Both the position numbers and the translations under genes were made by a program. DNA of 64,000 nucleotides from Strix aluco (lineage: Eukaryota > Chordata > Aves > Strigiformes > Strigidae). The stretch spans positions 10,696,920-10,760,919 of the forward strand of contig NC_133938.1 of NCBI RefSeq assembly GCF_031877795.1, in the 5' to 3' direction. This document shows positions 1 to 11,450 of this stretch, one piece after another (position 1 is the first letter of the stretch; each line of letters starts with the position of its first letter). The notes beneath the pieces were generated by a model. That model was not told where the DNA came from, made no database searches, and saw nothing but the letters and a program-made list of their open reading frames with translations.

Positions 1-930
1 TGCTCTCTGTAGCCCCCCACTTGTGGAGTCTCAATTCAGCCTCTCACTCCATGGCCCTCCCATTCACTGGGTGTACAATTTTCTAGGCCTCCCAGACCCT
101 GGGCCTCCCAATCCATGGGCTTCAACTCTCTTGGAGCTGCACTACCTTATGGCCTCCCACCACCTCTTGGCATCCCACTATATTTCACCCTTCATTTCTT
201 TTCTGGCCACCCACTACCACTCAGCTTATAAATACCTTTCAACCTCCAACTACCATCAGCCTCCAATTTATTTTCTGATCAGCCACTACATTCTAGCCTT
301 ACACTATATCTCAGCCACTTAATGCATCTTGGCCTCCCACATTTTCTCCAGTTTTCCACTTCCTCTCAGCCTCAATTTTTTTTCTGGTCTCCCACTACCT
401 TTCAGCCTTCTACTACCTCTTCACATCTCTCTACGTCTTGGCATCCACTTACTTCCCAGCCTCCCACTACCTCTCAGCCTCCACTTTTTTTCTGGCCTCC
501 AACTACCAATTGGCCTCCCACTAATTCATGGCCTGCAATTTTTTTTCTGGCATCACACTACATCTCAACCTCTTATTTTTTTCTGACCTCCTACTACTCC
601 TTGGCCTCCCACCACATTTGGCCTCCAACTACCTGTCAGCCTCCACTTTTTTCCCTGGCCTCCCACTACTCCCCAGCCTCCACTTTTTTCCTGGCCTCCC
701 ACTATCTCTCAGCCTCCACTTTTTTCCTGGCCTCCCAGTACATCTTATTCTCTGCTCTTTTATTGACCTCCTACTATGTTCAGCCTCACATTACCTCATG
801 GCCTCTCACTACCTCTTGGCCTCCACCTTTTTCCTGGCCTCCCACTACCTCTCAGCCTCCACTTTTTTTCTGGCCTCCCACTATATATCAGCCTCTGCTC
901 TTTCTCTGACCTCTCACTCAGCCTCTCTCT
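1..930. repeat. Degenerate 18/36-bp minisatellite
   Basis: A pyrimidine-rich tandem array fills the left edge and probably continues outside the window. The basic unit is about 18 bp and alternates between a form like GGCCTCCCACTACCTCTC and a form like AGCCTCCACTTTTTTCCT, giving a 36-bp dimer. For example, the dimer starting at 675 recurs at 711. Copies are diverged and the 5' part (1-320) is the most degraded. Because 18 is a multiple of three and the units lack stops in several frames, the array gives several overlapping open frames with hexapeptide periodicity. These are by-products of the repeat, not genes. A short TC run (about 922-938) ends the array. Confidence 0.9.
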
Positions 931-1631
931 CTCTCTGAGCCTTGCAATCCCTGGGTCTCTCACTTTCCCAGTCTTCCTGTTCCATGGGCCTTCCACTCTC
1001 TGGGTCTTGACCCTACAGTCCTCCCACTGTCCAGATTTCCTATTCCCTGAGCCTCCCACTCCCTTGGTCTCACTCTCGCTGGACGTCCACTTGCCTGGGC
1101 CTCCACTTCTCCCATCAGGGAGGAGGCTGGGACTGCCCTGATCTAGCGGTGGCAGCCCTGCTCCGAGAAGGAGGTTGCACTGGAGGCTGCACACACCCTG
1201 CCCATTCAGCATTTCAGCGATCTGACATGGTTGCCTCCCACTCAGGGGCACGTGTCAGACACCCTCCACCTACAAAGTGACTGATCATCTCCAGGGCCTG
1301 GCAGTGCTTCCTGCAGCCTGGATTTACATCTCTGCCACCATCTGTCTCTGCTGTAACCAGGCATCTGCCAGCAGCCCACTCTGTGCAGCCGTCATTAACA
1401 TCTCCATTCCCCTTTGAGGTGCTGCCTTGAGACACCACTTCTCAGTGCCTGTTTCCCTACAGCCCTGTTCAGGGTGGTGCTATTACTGTGGCCATATCTG
1501 CTCATCCACCGAGAACATTTCCCTTCCTTTAATGACTGAGGGTGCTACCATGGTTTGCATCTCTCCAAAAATTACTGGCAGGCTCTTGATCTCTACCCCT
1601 CACCAGGTACTGCCTCTCTGACACGAGCAAA
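931..1631. other. Non-coding stretch between minisatellite and CR1
   Basis: The first 200 bases keep a faint pyrimidine-rich, CCTCCCACT-like character and may be decayed minisatellite. The rest is unremarkable single-copy-looking sequence. Short open frames on both strands show no recognisable protein, splice-site pairing or codon pattern. Confidence 0.55.
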
Positions 1632-1958
1632 TCATGGAATCATAGAATCATTGAGGTTGGAAAAGACCCTTAAGATCATCAGATCCAATTGTTAACCTAA
1701 CACTACCAATTCCACCACCGCTGTGGTCCCTAGGTGCCACATCTACATATCTTTCAAATACCTCCAGGGATGGTGACTCAACTGCTTCCCTGGGCAGCCT
1801 GTTCCAATGCTTGACAACCCTTTTGGTGAAGAAATTTCTCCTAATATCCAATCTAAACTTCCCCTGGCACAACCTGAGGCTGTTTCTTCTCATCCTATCA
1901 GTTGTTACTTGGGAAAAAAGAGACACCCACCCACCCCACTACAACCTCCTTTCAGATT
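1632..1958 (-). mobile_element. CR1 LINE, 5'-truncated copy
   Basis: On the minus strand this is the 3' end of a chicken-repeat-1 (CR1) non-LTR retrotransposon. The element's 3' end lies at about 1632, where the complement reads as the CR1 tail with ATTCTATGATTCCATGAT. The minus-strand frame at 1926-1648 encodes the C-terminus of the CR1 ORF2 reverse-transcriptase protein, recognisable from [22 protein letters not shown] and the following [10 protein letters not shown]1 copies are normally truncated at the 5' end, as here, so the copy cannot move on its own. The open frame still spans about 90 codons, so this is one of the younger CR1 copies in the window. Confidence 0.93.
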
Positions 1959-4900
1959 TCAAATATCTTCGTATCATGAAGATATTTTGCATTGCATGGG
2001 CATTAGCATGGTGGGGGGTGTGTGTGTGGGTGGAGGGAGGTGGTGCAGGGTACTTGCTACATTAACATCACACAGGACTGTGAAGTCCGACTAGAGAGAC
2101 ACTGGAAGCACAAGGTCCCAGTATCACAATGGTGGTCAAGCGTGGAAGACCCTTTCCTGTGGTGGCGTTGATTTACTTGCCTATTTACACCATCCCATAA
2201 GATTTCCTGTCCAGCCATCCTGAGACCAACCAGCCAGGCCAGACCTTCAAGGAATTGCTAGGAGATATTCTCTGTCCTTCATCGTGAGCCTAAAGTAAAG
2301 CCCAAACATAATCAGAGCCCTGCAAGTCCCCTTTGAAGATCATTGACTGTTTAATCCCTGCTAACCATGGCTCCTCTGCCAGGTGAGCAGCCTCCATGCA
2401 AGTCAAGGCTTGGTCTGTCATGTCCTAGCTCCTGGGATCACATGTGGATCAGCTTTCTCACTAGACATGTAGAGCACACTATCAACTGAGCCCTGTATAA
2501 TTTTGTACTTCCCCTCATATTTGCATCTGGAGTATTTGTCTCCCTCCAGGTACAGTCTCATGAGCAGTTCAAAGGGAATTTGCTCTGGCTACAGGAGCTG
2601 CTCTCTGGATAGAGTCAGGATGGATTTTTAGTCTGCCCTGAGCCACCACCTTTGCAAAAGTATATTAAAAATGACATGAAAATGAGCTTCTGATTAGGAA
2701 ACATTTTCCATAACAACACTGCAGTGTGCCACCAGATTTCAGATCAAATGTGATCAGTTTTCAAGTGAAAAAGATGACTCTCCTGCTCATATTGCTTGGT
2801 TAGGACTGTCATGAAATTCTGCTCACTCGCATGACCCAAATGGCTGCCTGTGTGTAAATGAAGGCAGAGATCAGCTCTGCAGTGAGGCTTCCCGAACAAC
2901 CAAGCTAAACTTTTCCACAACAGTCAGTCAACAACCAGTTGCTTTTCACTCACCATTCATCTGCTGTCATCCAAGTCAAAATGGAAACAAGGCTACCCTC
3001 ATTCGTCACCTTAAAAAAATCATCACCAAACATCATTCCCGCCACAAAGATCTTCTCATCCTCAGAGCTAATGCACTGGACTTCATGCAAGCTGTGGGAG
3101 CTGTGCTATTAGCAGGCAGCAGTGGGAGGTTTTGAAGTTGGATGTGAGCTGGGCATCCAGGCATAAAGCACAGCAGCAAGTCCTCTGAACTCTCTCTGTG
3201 CCAGATCGCTCCCTGTTACTGTCATCCTGCTTGAACCCACCAAGTTGGTTTCACTGTTTTCTGCACTGTTGGTTGTTCTCTCCTCTCAGGAGAATTTACC
3301 TGTCTGATGGAAATATTTTGTTCCTTTCCAAATGACTGTGATATCTGGAAATAATCATCTGTGTCAGGCAGAAGAACTAATAGCTATGATTAAGGAATGG
3401 GGGGCAGAAAAATCCAGGGTCATTCACAGCTTGAAACTCTGACCTGCTTCTGCTTGGCTAGCTGCTTGTCATCCTTGTCCTGACCTCCTTAGTCAGATAA
3501 ACTTTGCCCTAATACTGTCATACAGTCAAAAAATGATCTTTATTTCCTCTGCCAAAGAGGCCTTCTTGAAAACTGGTAGAAATGAGCCAGGAAAGCAGAG
3601 GGAAGTGGAATAATCAGTACTGTTTTTCAGACCAGGGAAACTGAGACACAGAAAAGGGAAAGTGAGTTTCCAGCAGTCACAGGGGCTGTCAGTGACAGAG
3701 AGGAAAAGGAACCATGGGACATGTGTCTTTCCAAGACCATGACTGTATCTTGCAGCTCTAGTGTAGAGCATCCCAGTGCTTCTCTGGCCCCATTGCAAAA
3801 ATTTTCCCTGCCAGCAGCTCACTTCACAGGGAGGGAATCTGAGATATGGACCCACAGCAGCACTAAGAAGCTGGGTGAGAGCAGGACTGGTGCCCTGTCT
3901 TGAGGCGTAGCCCATCCCTGGGGACAGGTTTCCCCTTGGACAGCACACATCCCTCCCTCTCCCTCTTCATTCCTGCCTTGATGTTCACCTTTCATATCCA
4001 TCTTCCCTCTCCCTCTTCATTCCCAGATCATCCCGTTACTTAAATTGATGTCAAGCTTCCACTAAGCACTGTCACCTCTGTCCCTTGGCTGCGCTACAAT
4101 CCCAGCATGGAGATACTCAAGAGCATGGTCATATCAGCATGAGCATTGCTGGAATCTTTATAATTTGGTTTGGAAACTTCCCTCTGGGGACATTGAGGGC
4201 TTGAAAACATGGCCTTGAGCCATGAGTTGTCCCCACACAGAGGGATCCCAAAAGTGTGATATAAACTGTCTGAAGGCAACTGATGAAATACAAATCTCTG
4301 CTTCTAGGAGAAAACCCTCTGTCTCAGAGCAGAGTTCAGGTCTCCTAGGGCTGGGGCAGTTTGATCTCAGGTGAAGAACTGGACTTATGAGGACCACTAG
4401 TTTCTACTGTGACAGGGGTCCTACTCCCAGATCTCTGACTGTGAGCTCCTAGCTCACAAGCTGCAGGCTTGCATGCCCACCACATCCCCCAGTGAGTGAC
4501 AGCTTTCTGGGCAGACCTGGAAGAAAAGAGGCACTACATAAAAGGCAAGAAGTGCTACAGGGGAGAACATTAAAATGAAACATTTGGAGCAGCCTCTTTC
4601 TGTTGTGTCTTCCCCCACACCATCAGCCTGGTCTTTTCTTGCTCTGCACTGCGGGTGTGACTGGTTCTGACTGATTGCCCTTTATTTCCATATTAAGTGC
4701 GGCAGTGGGGAAATGAACGCCTCCCTTTGCCATGAAGCCCGTGTATAATTTTTATTAAAAGGTTGTTAACTTGCCTTTTTTTTTTTTCTTTTATTTCCTC
4801 CTTCCAAAGTCTGTGGTTTTGCATGTCATTAAGAGAACCATAGGAGAGAATTTTAAGAGTTATGAAATGCCAAATTATGTTAAATAGATTCTGAATGGTC

Positions 4901-7149
4901 TTAGCACATATCTGGGATGTTAACAAACCTGCTACACCAACCATTGTGCCCAATATTAAGTCAAAGTCCTATCTGAATCTCCCCATAAATGCCACATGGA
5001 ATCCCACCAGGTCAAGGAATGGTCCCACCTGGTCTTCCCCAGTGAATATCCCAGTGCACAACTAATATCAGCTGCTCAATGAACCAGACAGACCCCTGCT
5101 GCAGTTACCTGGCTTATGTGACACTCCAACACAGGCCATTTTCTGTACCAGGACCTGCTCTACAGACTAGACTTTCTTTAGTCAAGAGTCTATCAAGATA
5201 CTGGGGCTGATGAGCTTTCTCTCCAGAATACTAGGCAGTTTCCCTCCCTGGAAAGAGCTGCTTCTTGTACCACCCCATAGCAGATGAGTGCAGAACAGCA
5301 CAGAGCTGGTGTGATTGCTTCAAAGGAAGGTACTTCCATCACATGCTCTCTAGCTAATTGGAAAGCTCAATGGGGGCTGAGGAAAACAAATAGCTGCTCC
5401 TTAACACACCTGAGTGCTTTCCTTCATCAAGAAAGGCTCAGCATTCAAATGAGCTGCGTATTTACATCTGTCATGTTTGTCTTGAGAGCTGCACTGCACA
5501 CACTTGGATGAGTACAATGAAAGGTCATCTCGTCCTACTTCATGGGGAGCGCTGCTGAAGGGCTCTGAGACTCAGCACTCTCATGCACAAGCATCATGGA
5601 GAGCCTAGACGTACACATTCAGGGAGGAGGGGTAACACAGTCTTTCATCTTTTTCCCACAGAGAAAGCACCACCACCAGAAACCTTAGAAATCCAGGTTA
5701 GGAACCTTTCAGGGAATAACATTACTGTCCCCACATACCTGCCTCCTACACTGCAAGATGTCACCTACCAACAAGAGCAGCTGAAAGAGATGTGTGCCCA
5801 TGCCTCAGCCTCCTCAGCTCACAACTGAGTGTATTTGCTTGCAAGACAACACCCAGCTGAGAGCTGCAATTCTTATTTATCTGGAGGAGAGAGAGGTTTA
5901 GTGAGCTCACCAACAGGCAAAGACATAAAGATGTGAGCCTTTCTTCCACACGTTAAGAGCAGTGTGGGTAAAGAGTTTACTTCCCAAATCTTCTAGAGAT
6001 TTTTTTTTCTCTCCTGTTTCAGCTGAAGGTGAAAGATCAAAATCTCAAGCTTCTGTGAATTAAAAATGAAACAAAACTAAAATAAAACCACCTGGTTTGG
6101 GCCAATTAAAATGTTTTGTTTCAGTAGCTTCTGAACATGCTGTTAATAATCAGCTTAAATTGCAGAACGAGGGTGTTTCAAATTAGGAAACTAAAACTCT
6201 TGGTTGTCAAAGTGGGACTTTTCAAGAATTTGAGTGCTTTTTTTTTTAACTGAGACCTTTGTCAAAGCTGTTCTTTTTTTACCCTCAAAAGGTTTCAGCT
6301 TCAATAGATCTGATACACTTCTGAAACAAACAGAGACAAGGAGAGAGGAAGGCACAGCTGCCCTCGCCATTTTAGTCATGGCCCAAAGCTGGTGGGAAAC
6401 CAAGATTGCACCCAAGGTCACTCATTAAATCACCATCACATCAAAGGTTTGAAAACTACAGTACCAATTCTGGATCCTTCATTGGCTTTTGCTATTGACT
6501 TTCATAACACTGGGATTTCACTAATGGTTTAAAATCTCCAGTCCATCTTTCATCTCTAGGCATTACATGCAAACCACATTACCTCCTTAGGAGAGGAGGA
6601 ACTGCTGGTTTCCACATCATTCACACTGCTGATCGAGGTACCTTCTTCAGCATGCTTTATGATCACTTTACTCCGGCAGCTTGGAGTGATAAGCAACCAC
6701 GTCTGCTTTGTGTGGCAGAAAGGAAACCTCCTCAGCAATGTTTTTATTGCTAAGGCAGAGCAGAAGACATTGTGGCTCTTCACAACATCAACTTGAAGGC
6801 CTAAGCACCATTTCAACAAATGATGCTTTGACACCTGAATTACTGCAAGTGGCTCTGGGCATGGTCAGATCCCTGAGCAAGCAACAGACCGGTGTTTGCT
6901 TAGGAAAGGAGCTGGAGAGGCGCTCAAAGGCAGCAGTGACAGAAAGAAACCTGCATCTCCGTGGTCTGCACAAAGACAGTGATGACAAGAACACAGCAAG
7001 GAAGTAGTCCCCTGCCATAACAAGCACACTTCCACACAAAAATCAATAGAGGAAAAAAAGAAAAGATGCCTCCATAGAGCCACCTCAGCCACTTCCCCAT
7101 GCCAATATTGGGAAAACAGCATCAAAAAGACTTCCATGAAGGCAGAAGG
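1959..7149. other. Intergenic sequence, no gene seen
   Basis: About 5.2 kb without a supportable gene. There is a GT/GGGT-rich patch at about 2007-2042, a poly(T) run near 4777-4789 and AT-rich stretches. The stretch 6050-6200 is AT-rich with CCAATTAAAA and TTAATAATCAG-like sequence, and could be a conserved non-coding element. All open frames are short, overlap on both strands and resemble no known protein. Confidence 0.6.
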
Positions 7150-8105
7150 GATCTAGTAAAATAACAAAAATGGGGTTTCTAGGATTCCTAGAAAGCATCC
7201 TGGAAAAATCCTTGAAAGTGACATAAAATTCCTAGAAAGCGACATAAAATTCCTAGGAAGCAAAGAATTTCCTAGAAAGCAAAGAATTCTTCCTACAAAG
7301 AACCCTAGAAAATTCTGAGAAAACATTTGCAAAGTTCCTGGTAAGCACTCTAGGATATTCCAAGAAAGCAACATGAGAAATGGCTTGAAAGCAACATGGA
7401 ACATTCCTGGAAAGAAAAGGGGAGATTTCTAGCAAGCATTGTGGAAATTCCTAGGAAGAAACTTTAAAAGTCCTGGAAAGTAATATGAGAATTCCTAGAA
7501 ATCATACTGAGATATTCCTTGGAAGAAACCCAAGAAATTCCTGGGAAGCATCCTGGGAAAATTCAAAAAAAAGCAAAGGAGAAATTCCAGGAAAGGGAAG
7601 GAAAGATTCCTGGAAAACATCCTGGGACATTCCTAGAAAGCAGAGGGGAGATTCCTGAAAAGCAACCACAGCAGGGAAATGTCTAGAAAATATCTGGGAG
7701 GTTTCTAGAAAGCAACATTCCTGGAAATTCCTGAAAGTTCCTGGAAAGTACCTGGGGACGATCCTAGAAGGCTAGAGGCATATTCCTGGAAAGCAACCTG
7801 AGAAACTCCCAGAAAGCAACACGGAGTTTCCTAGAAAAAGCTCTGGAAAGTTATGAGAAAACTTGTGATGTGTTTCTGGAAAACACTGCGGGACATTCAG
7901 AGAAAGCAAAGCAGAAATTCCTAGAAAGCATCCTACAAAATTACTAGAAATGAACACGAGACATTCCTGGAAAATGTCCTGGGACATTCCTGGAAAGAAA
8001 TGGGAAAAGCAATGAGGGAAATTCCTAGAAAGCACTCAGGATAATTTCTAGAAAGGGATGTGGAGATTCCTATGAAGCATTGGGGATGTTTCTAGAAAGC
8101 ACTGC
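7150..8105. repeat. Degenerate minisatellite built on TTCCTRGAAAGCA
   Basis: About 950 bp of irregular tandem repeats, with units mostly about 19-40 bp. Each unit contains a core like ATTCCTAGAAAGCA or ATTCCTGGAAAGCA, often followed by a CCTGGGA-like segment. The core contains TTCNNNGAA, an inverted-repeat half-site arrangement; I count at least 15 exact copies, plus several one-base variants. The array fades out at about 8100, where unique sequence with no repeat begins. Minus-strand open frames with recurring FLG/SRN peptides in this interval come from the repeat and are not treated as genes. Confidence 0.9.
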
Positions 8106-8547
8106 CGATGCTGATTTTGAGGGGGAAGAACATGTGAGGGTGACAGCAGACCTAGAGGGAGGGTCAAGGGAGTTTGGGAAAGGCACGATACCCTCAAGAT
8201 CCAGAGAGTGCTGGAGGTGAAAGGCAGAGGAGCATCCCTCATCCTCAGGAAGGTCCAGCTCAGTGCTGGGATGGCTGGAGAGCAGAAATGACACCTCAGA
8301 GCCCCAGGCTCATACATGAAGGCACACAAGGTCACATTAAGTCTGTCCACACTGGTCCTGATCCACATGTGTCTAGTCTGTTTCTAGAAACCTCCAATGA
8401 TGGATAAACTCCCTTTTCCACACCAAGGCATCTCTGTACTTACTTCTCCCTACTTCTGGAAGCACTTTCTTTGGTGTACAGCCTCAGTTCCTCTACCTCC
8501 TCTTTCCCTCTGACCCCTCAGGCACTGAGAAGGATGTATTCCTAAGG
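8106..8547. other. Unique spacer between minisatellite and old CR1
   Basis: No gene, RNA or repeat recognised. One isolated TTTCTAGAAA near 8380-8390 resembles the adjacent array and may be an outlying remnant. Confidence 0.5.
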
Positions 8548-8850
8548 TCACAGGATAATTCAAGTTGGAAGGGAGCTCGGGAGGTCTCTAAGTTCAACCT
8601 CCTGCCCAAAGTCTTGTCAGCTCTGAGGTCAGATCAGGTTTTTCAGGGCTTTGTCCACTCAGGTCTTAAAATCTTCCAAGGACAGAGACTGCACAGCCCT
8701 TCTGGGCACCTGTCCCACTACTTGACTGTCCTCACGGGAAAAAATTGTGCCATATAAGGAGGATATATATAATCAGTCTGAACCTCTCTTGTTCCAGATG
8801 ATGTCCATTGCTGCTCATTCTCCCACTATGCTCCCCTGCAAAGAGCCTGA
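8548..8850 (-). mobile_element. Old, diverged CR1-type LINE fragment
   Basis: The segment begins with CACAGGATAATTCAAGTTGGAAGGGA and a following GAGGTCTCTAAGTTCAACCTCCTGC-like stretch, the diverged complement of a CR1 3' end. It continues through the typical AGGTTTTTCAGGGCTTTGTCCA and GACAGAGACTGCACAGCC-like blocks. It is in the same orientation as the younger copy at 1632. No coding potential survives. The borders are approximate. Confidence 0.75.
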
Positions 8851-10999
8851 CTTTGACTTCTCCATAACTTTCTCTCAAAAGCCTCCTGAACATATTCATA
8901 GCTGTCCGTACTGCCTGCACAGCCCTCCCTTCCTCTCTGGCAGGCGATGGGCCCATCTGCCTGACTCCCTCAAGACAAGCTGTTTTTTTCCATGGCTTCT
9001 TCAGATGATGTTTCTCAGCCCATTTCTGCCCAGGAGGAAGAAAAGATCACAGAGAAGTTGGTGGCATCACTTTTATGATGTTCCCCTCCCCAGCTGACCC
9101 AGTTGAGCAGGGAAAAATCTGAGGGAGACAGCCTGGCAATTATCTCCAATAGGCCTCCTCACATCTGATTGACTTTGCTTTGCTTTCATGCCTGACACTT
9201 CAAACATCGGGGACGGCAAGGCAGGGGGAGGATTTGGCTAATGGAATGGAACAAGGACTCCAAAAAAATATAGCTGCCTTATCTGGAAAGCAGAGCGTGT
9301 CTCAGCCTCCCCACTGCGCTCAGCCTCCAGGTTATCGCCCGCATACCCAGGCTTAACAGCACAGGCAGTAATCATTTGTAAATAATTAACTATGAGAGTG
9401 GCAGAGGCAGCACCCACATCATTTGCTGAAAGCCAGCATGGGATGCAACTTCAGAAGGTCAAATCCAGTCTTGGAGGTTCCTGTTAGGTGTGGAGAGGGA
9501 CCTGACACATCCTAGGAAAACTGAGCTCATACCTCTGCCACTGACCCCAAGCAGGTCCTTTGACTGGTTTATGCCTCAATTTCTGCTGTCCCTCTTATCC
9601 CACTCATGTTTCGTCTGGGAATGGCTCCTGCTACACAGAAGACCAGTATCCAACACAACAGCCCCTTGATCTCTAGCTACCCAAATAAAACAGGCCTGGT
9701 TCTGGTCTCTGGCAGGCGGCCATGGCACAGCCCACATCTGAGGGTCTAGCCAAAAGCTCTTCTCCTCAGAGCTGGGTGGCTTCATCCATATTGTCCCATG
9801 GGAACAAGTCCTGGCCTGCCTGCCCTCATAACTCTGCCCAGTCACTGACCAGAAGGTTGTTAACTGGCATGGACCACAGCAGTGTTGGGGAGCATGCTAA
9901 TGATGAGAGAGGAAGGACCAGTGTGGGACAGTGCCCTGGCTCTCTAAGGTACTACTGTAGACATGGCCACCTTGGACCCTCTGGGGCAATCTCTGCCCTG
10001 TGGGGGTAAAAGCAGACCCACACGACTCATTCCTTTCTGTCCATGCTGTTTAACTGTAGCTCAGGTTGCAGGTGTCCAACTTGGGCTTAGGAAGAGCTGA
10101 GCTGAAGGCACTTCCCAGGGAATTGGTTTCAGCATCCCTATGTTCGGCCTCCCCCACACCACCTGCAGAGCTTGCTGGGCATCTCTGTGGGGTGGTGGCT
10201 GCTCTCCGAGGGAATTCCTGCTCTTGCAGGGTGCAGGTTTCTGCCTACAAGATGACAGCTGCTGCTAGGGCATAGCCATGCACACCCACATGCTGGCTGA
10301 ATAATGAAAACAAAAATGCCTCACTCCCGCTGGATGCTGTTTTATTGCTTGGCTTGTGGTTGCTGCCATGTGACTCACTTCCAGGGGAGACCACCCAGCA
10401 CTTCTGTTGCAAAAAGGAGAAACAATTGCAGAGCCCGAGCTGCAGTGCAGTTGGGAAAGCAGATCAATACATGTTCAGCAGATCAATCACTGTCTTGGGC
10501 AATGGAATTCTAGCTGGAAAAACTCTCCTGATTCTGCTGGGTCATTAGTAGAGCCCCCTATTCTAAATCAGGGCTTCCATCTAACAACAGTGCTCTACTT
10601 GATTAATGCTGATTAGCCCTGCTTTGCTTGGTACGTTGATTAAAAAGCAAGGTTCATTTCCCAGGTTTCCTTCCCAATCATATTCCCTAATTTCTTTTGG
10701 CACCTCCACAGCCTCTTAATTCTTCAGTTCTCCAAAAAGCTCATCAGACAAGGACAATGCTGAAGCACTAACAAATAAAGGTCAGATGTGAATTATATCC
10801 AAAGGGAAGCTCTCTCCTGTGCTGGCTAGTGGTAGACCAGCTAGTAGCGTCTTCACTTTAAAATGTTGGTCATGACAACTTCAAAGGCAGATAAAAACCC
10901 ATCATCACTCAAGATTTTCCTGCATACCAACCTTCTCAGATGCATCTGCTTGATTCTCACCAACTGTAGAAGCAAAAGGACCCATATTGCCTCTTCTCC
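8851..10999. other. Intergenic sequence, no gene seen
   Basis: Nothing coding can be supported. The portion 9150-9420 contains ATCTGATTGACTTTG and AATCATTTGTAAATAATTAAC and is a candidate conserved non-coding element. A comparison with other birds would be needed to tell. Confidence 0.5.
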
Positions 11000-11450
11000 A
11001 TATTATCGACTAAATTGCCATAGGAACGGCTTTATGGGTTTAGACCAATGGCCCACCCAGCTTGTTCAGTGGCTGTAGCAGATGCATAAAAGTCAATGGA
11101 AATAGGGCACATACAAAGTGGCCTTGACCCAGTCTTCCCAGCTTTGGTGATCTGTGGTTCAAGGGTCATCATCAGCTAGAAGCCATGCTCAGCTCACGGG
11201 GTTTAACATCCACCGACATTTTGTGAAATCCCTCGTGAACTCATGCCAGCCTCCACAACATCCTATGGCAACAGGATGGGCAACACAATTGGCCTTCACA
11301 TGAAAAAGTACTTGTTGGTGTCTGTATCAGATCTACTCCTTGCTTCCTTTCAGAAGCACTTAGTTATGAAGAAAGGGCAGCAATCGTTCCCTTCCAGGTC
11401 TGTACTGTCCATGATATGATAGGTCTCTGTCGTTGCCTCTTTAGGCACCT
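11000..11450 (-). mobile_element. Ancient LINE-like interspersed repeat remnant
   Basis: The stretch from TTTATGGGTTTAGACCAATGG through CTGTGGTTCAAGG, TTTGTGAAATCC and CAACATCCTATGGCA resembles an old interspersed repeat common in bird and reptile genomes. It is probably the 3' part of a CR1-related LINE. It is strongly diverged, the borders are uncertain, and the family assignment is from memory of the consensus only. Confidence 0.45.

Noticed and set aside
322-909. 195-codon open frame
   Set aside because: It is a read-through of the 18-bp minisatellite; the peptide is a hexapeptide repeat with no gene context.
7153-8035. Minus-strand frames with recurring FLG/SRN peptides
   Set aside because: Translation of the TTCCTRGAAAGCA minisatellite.
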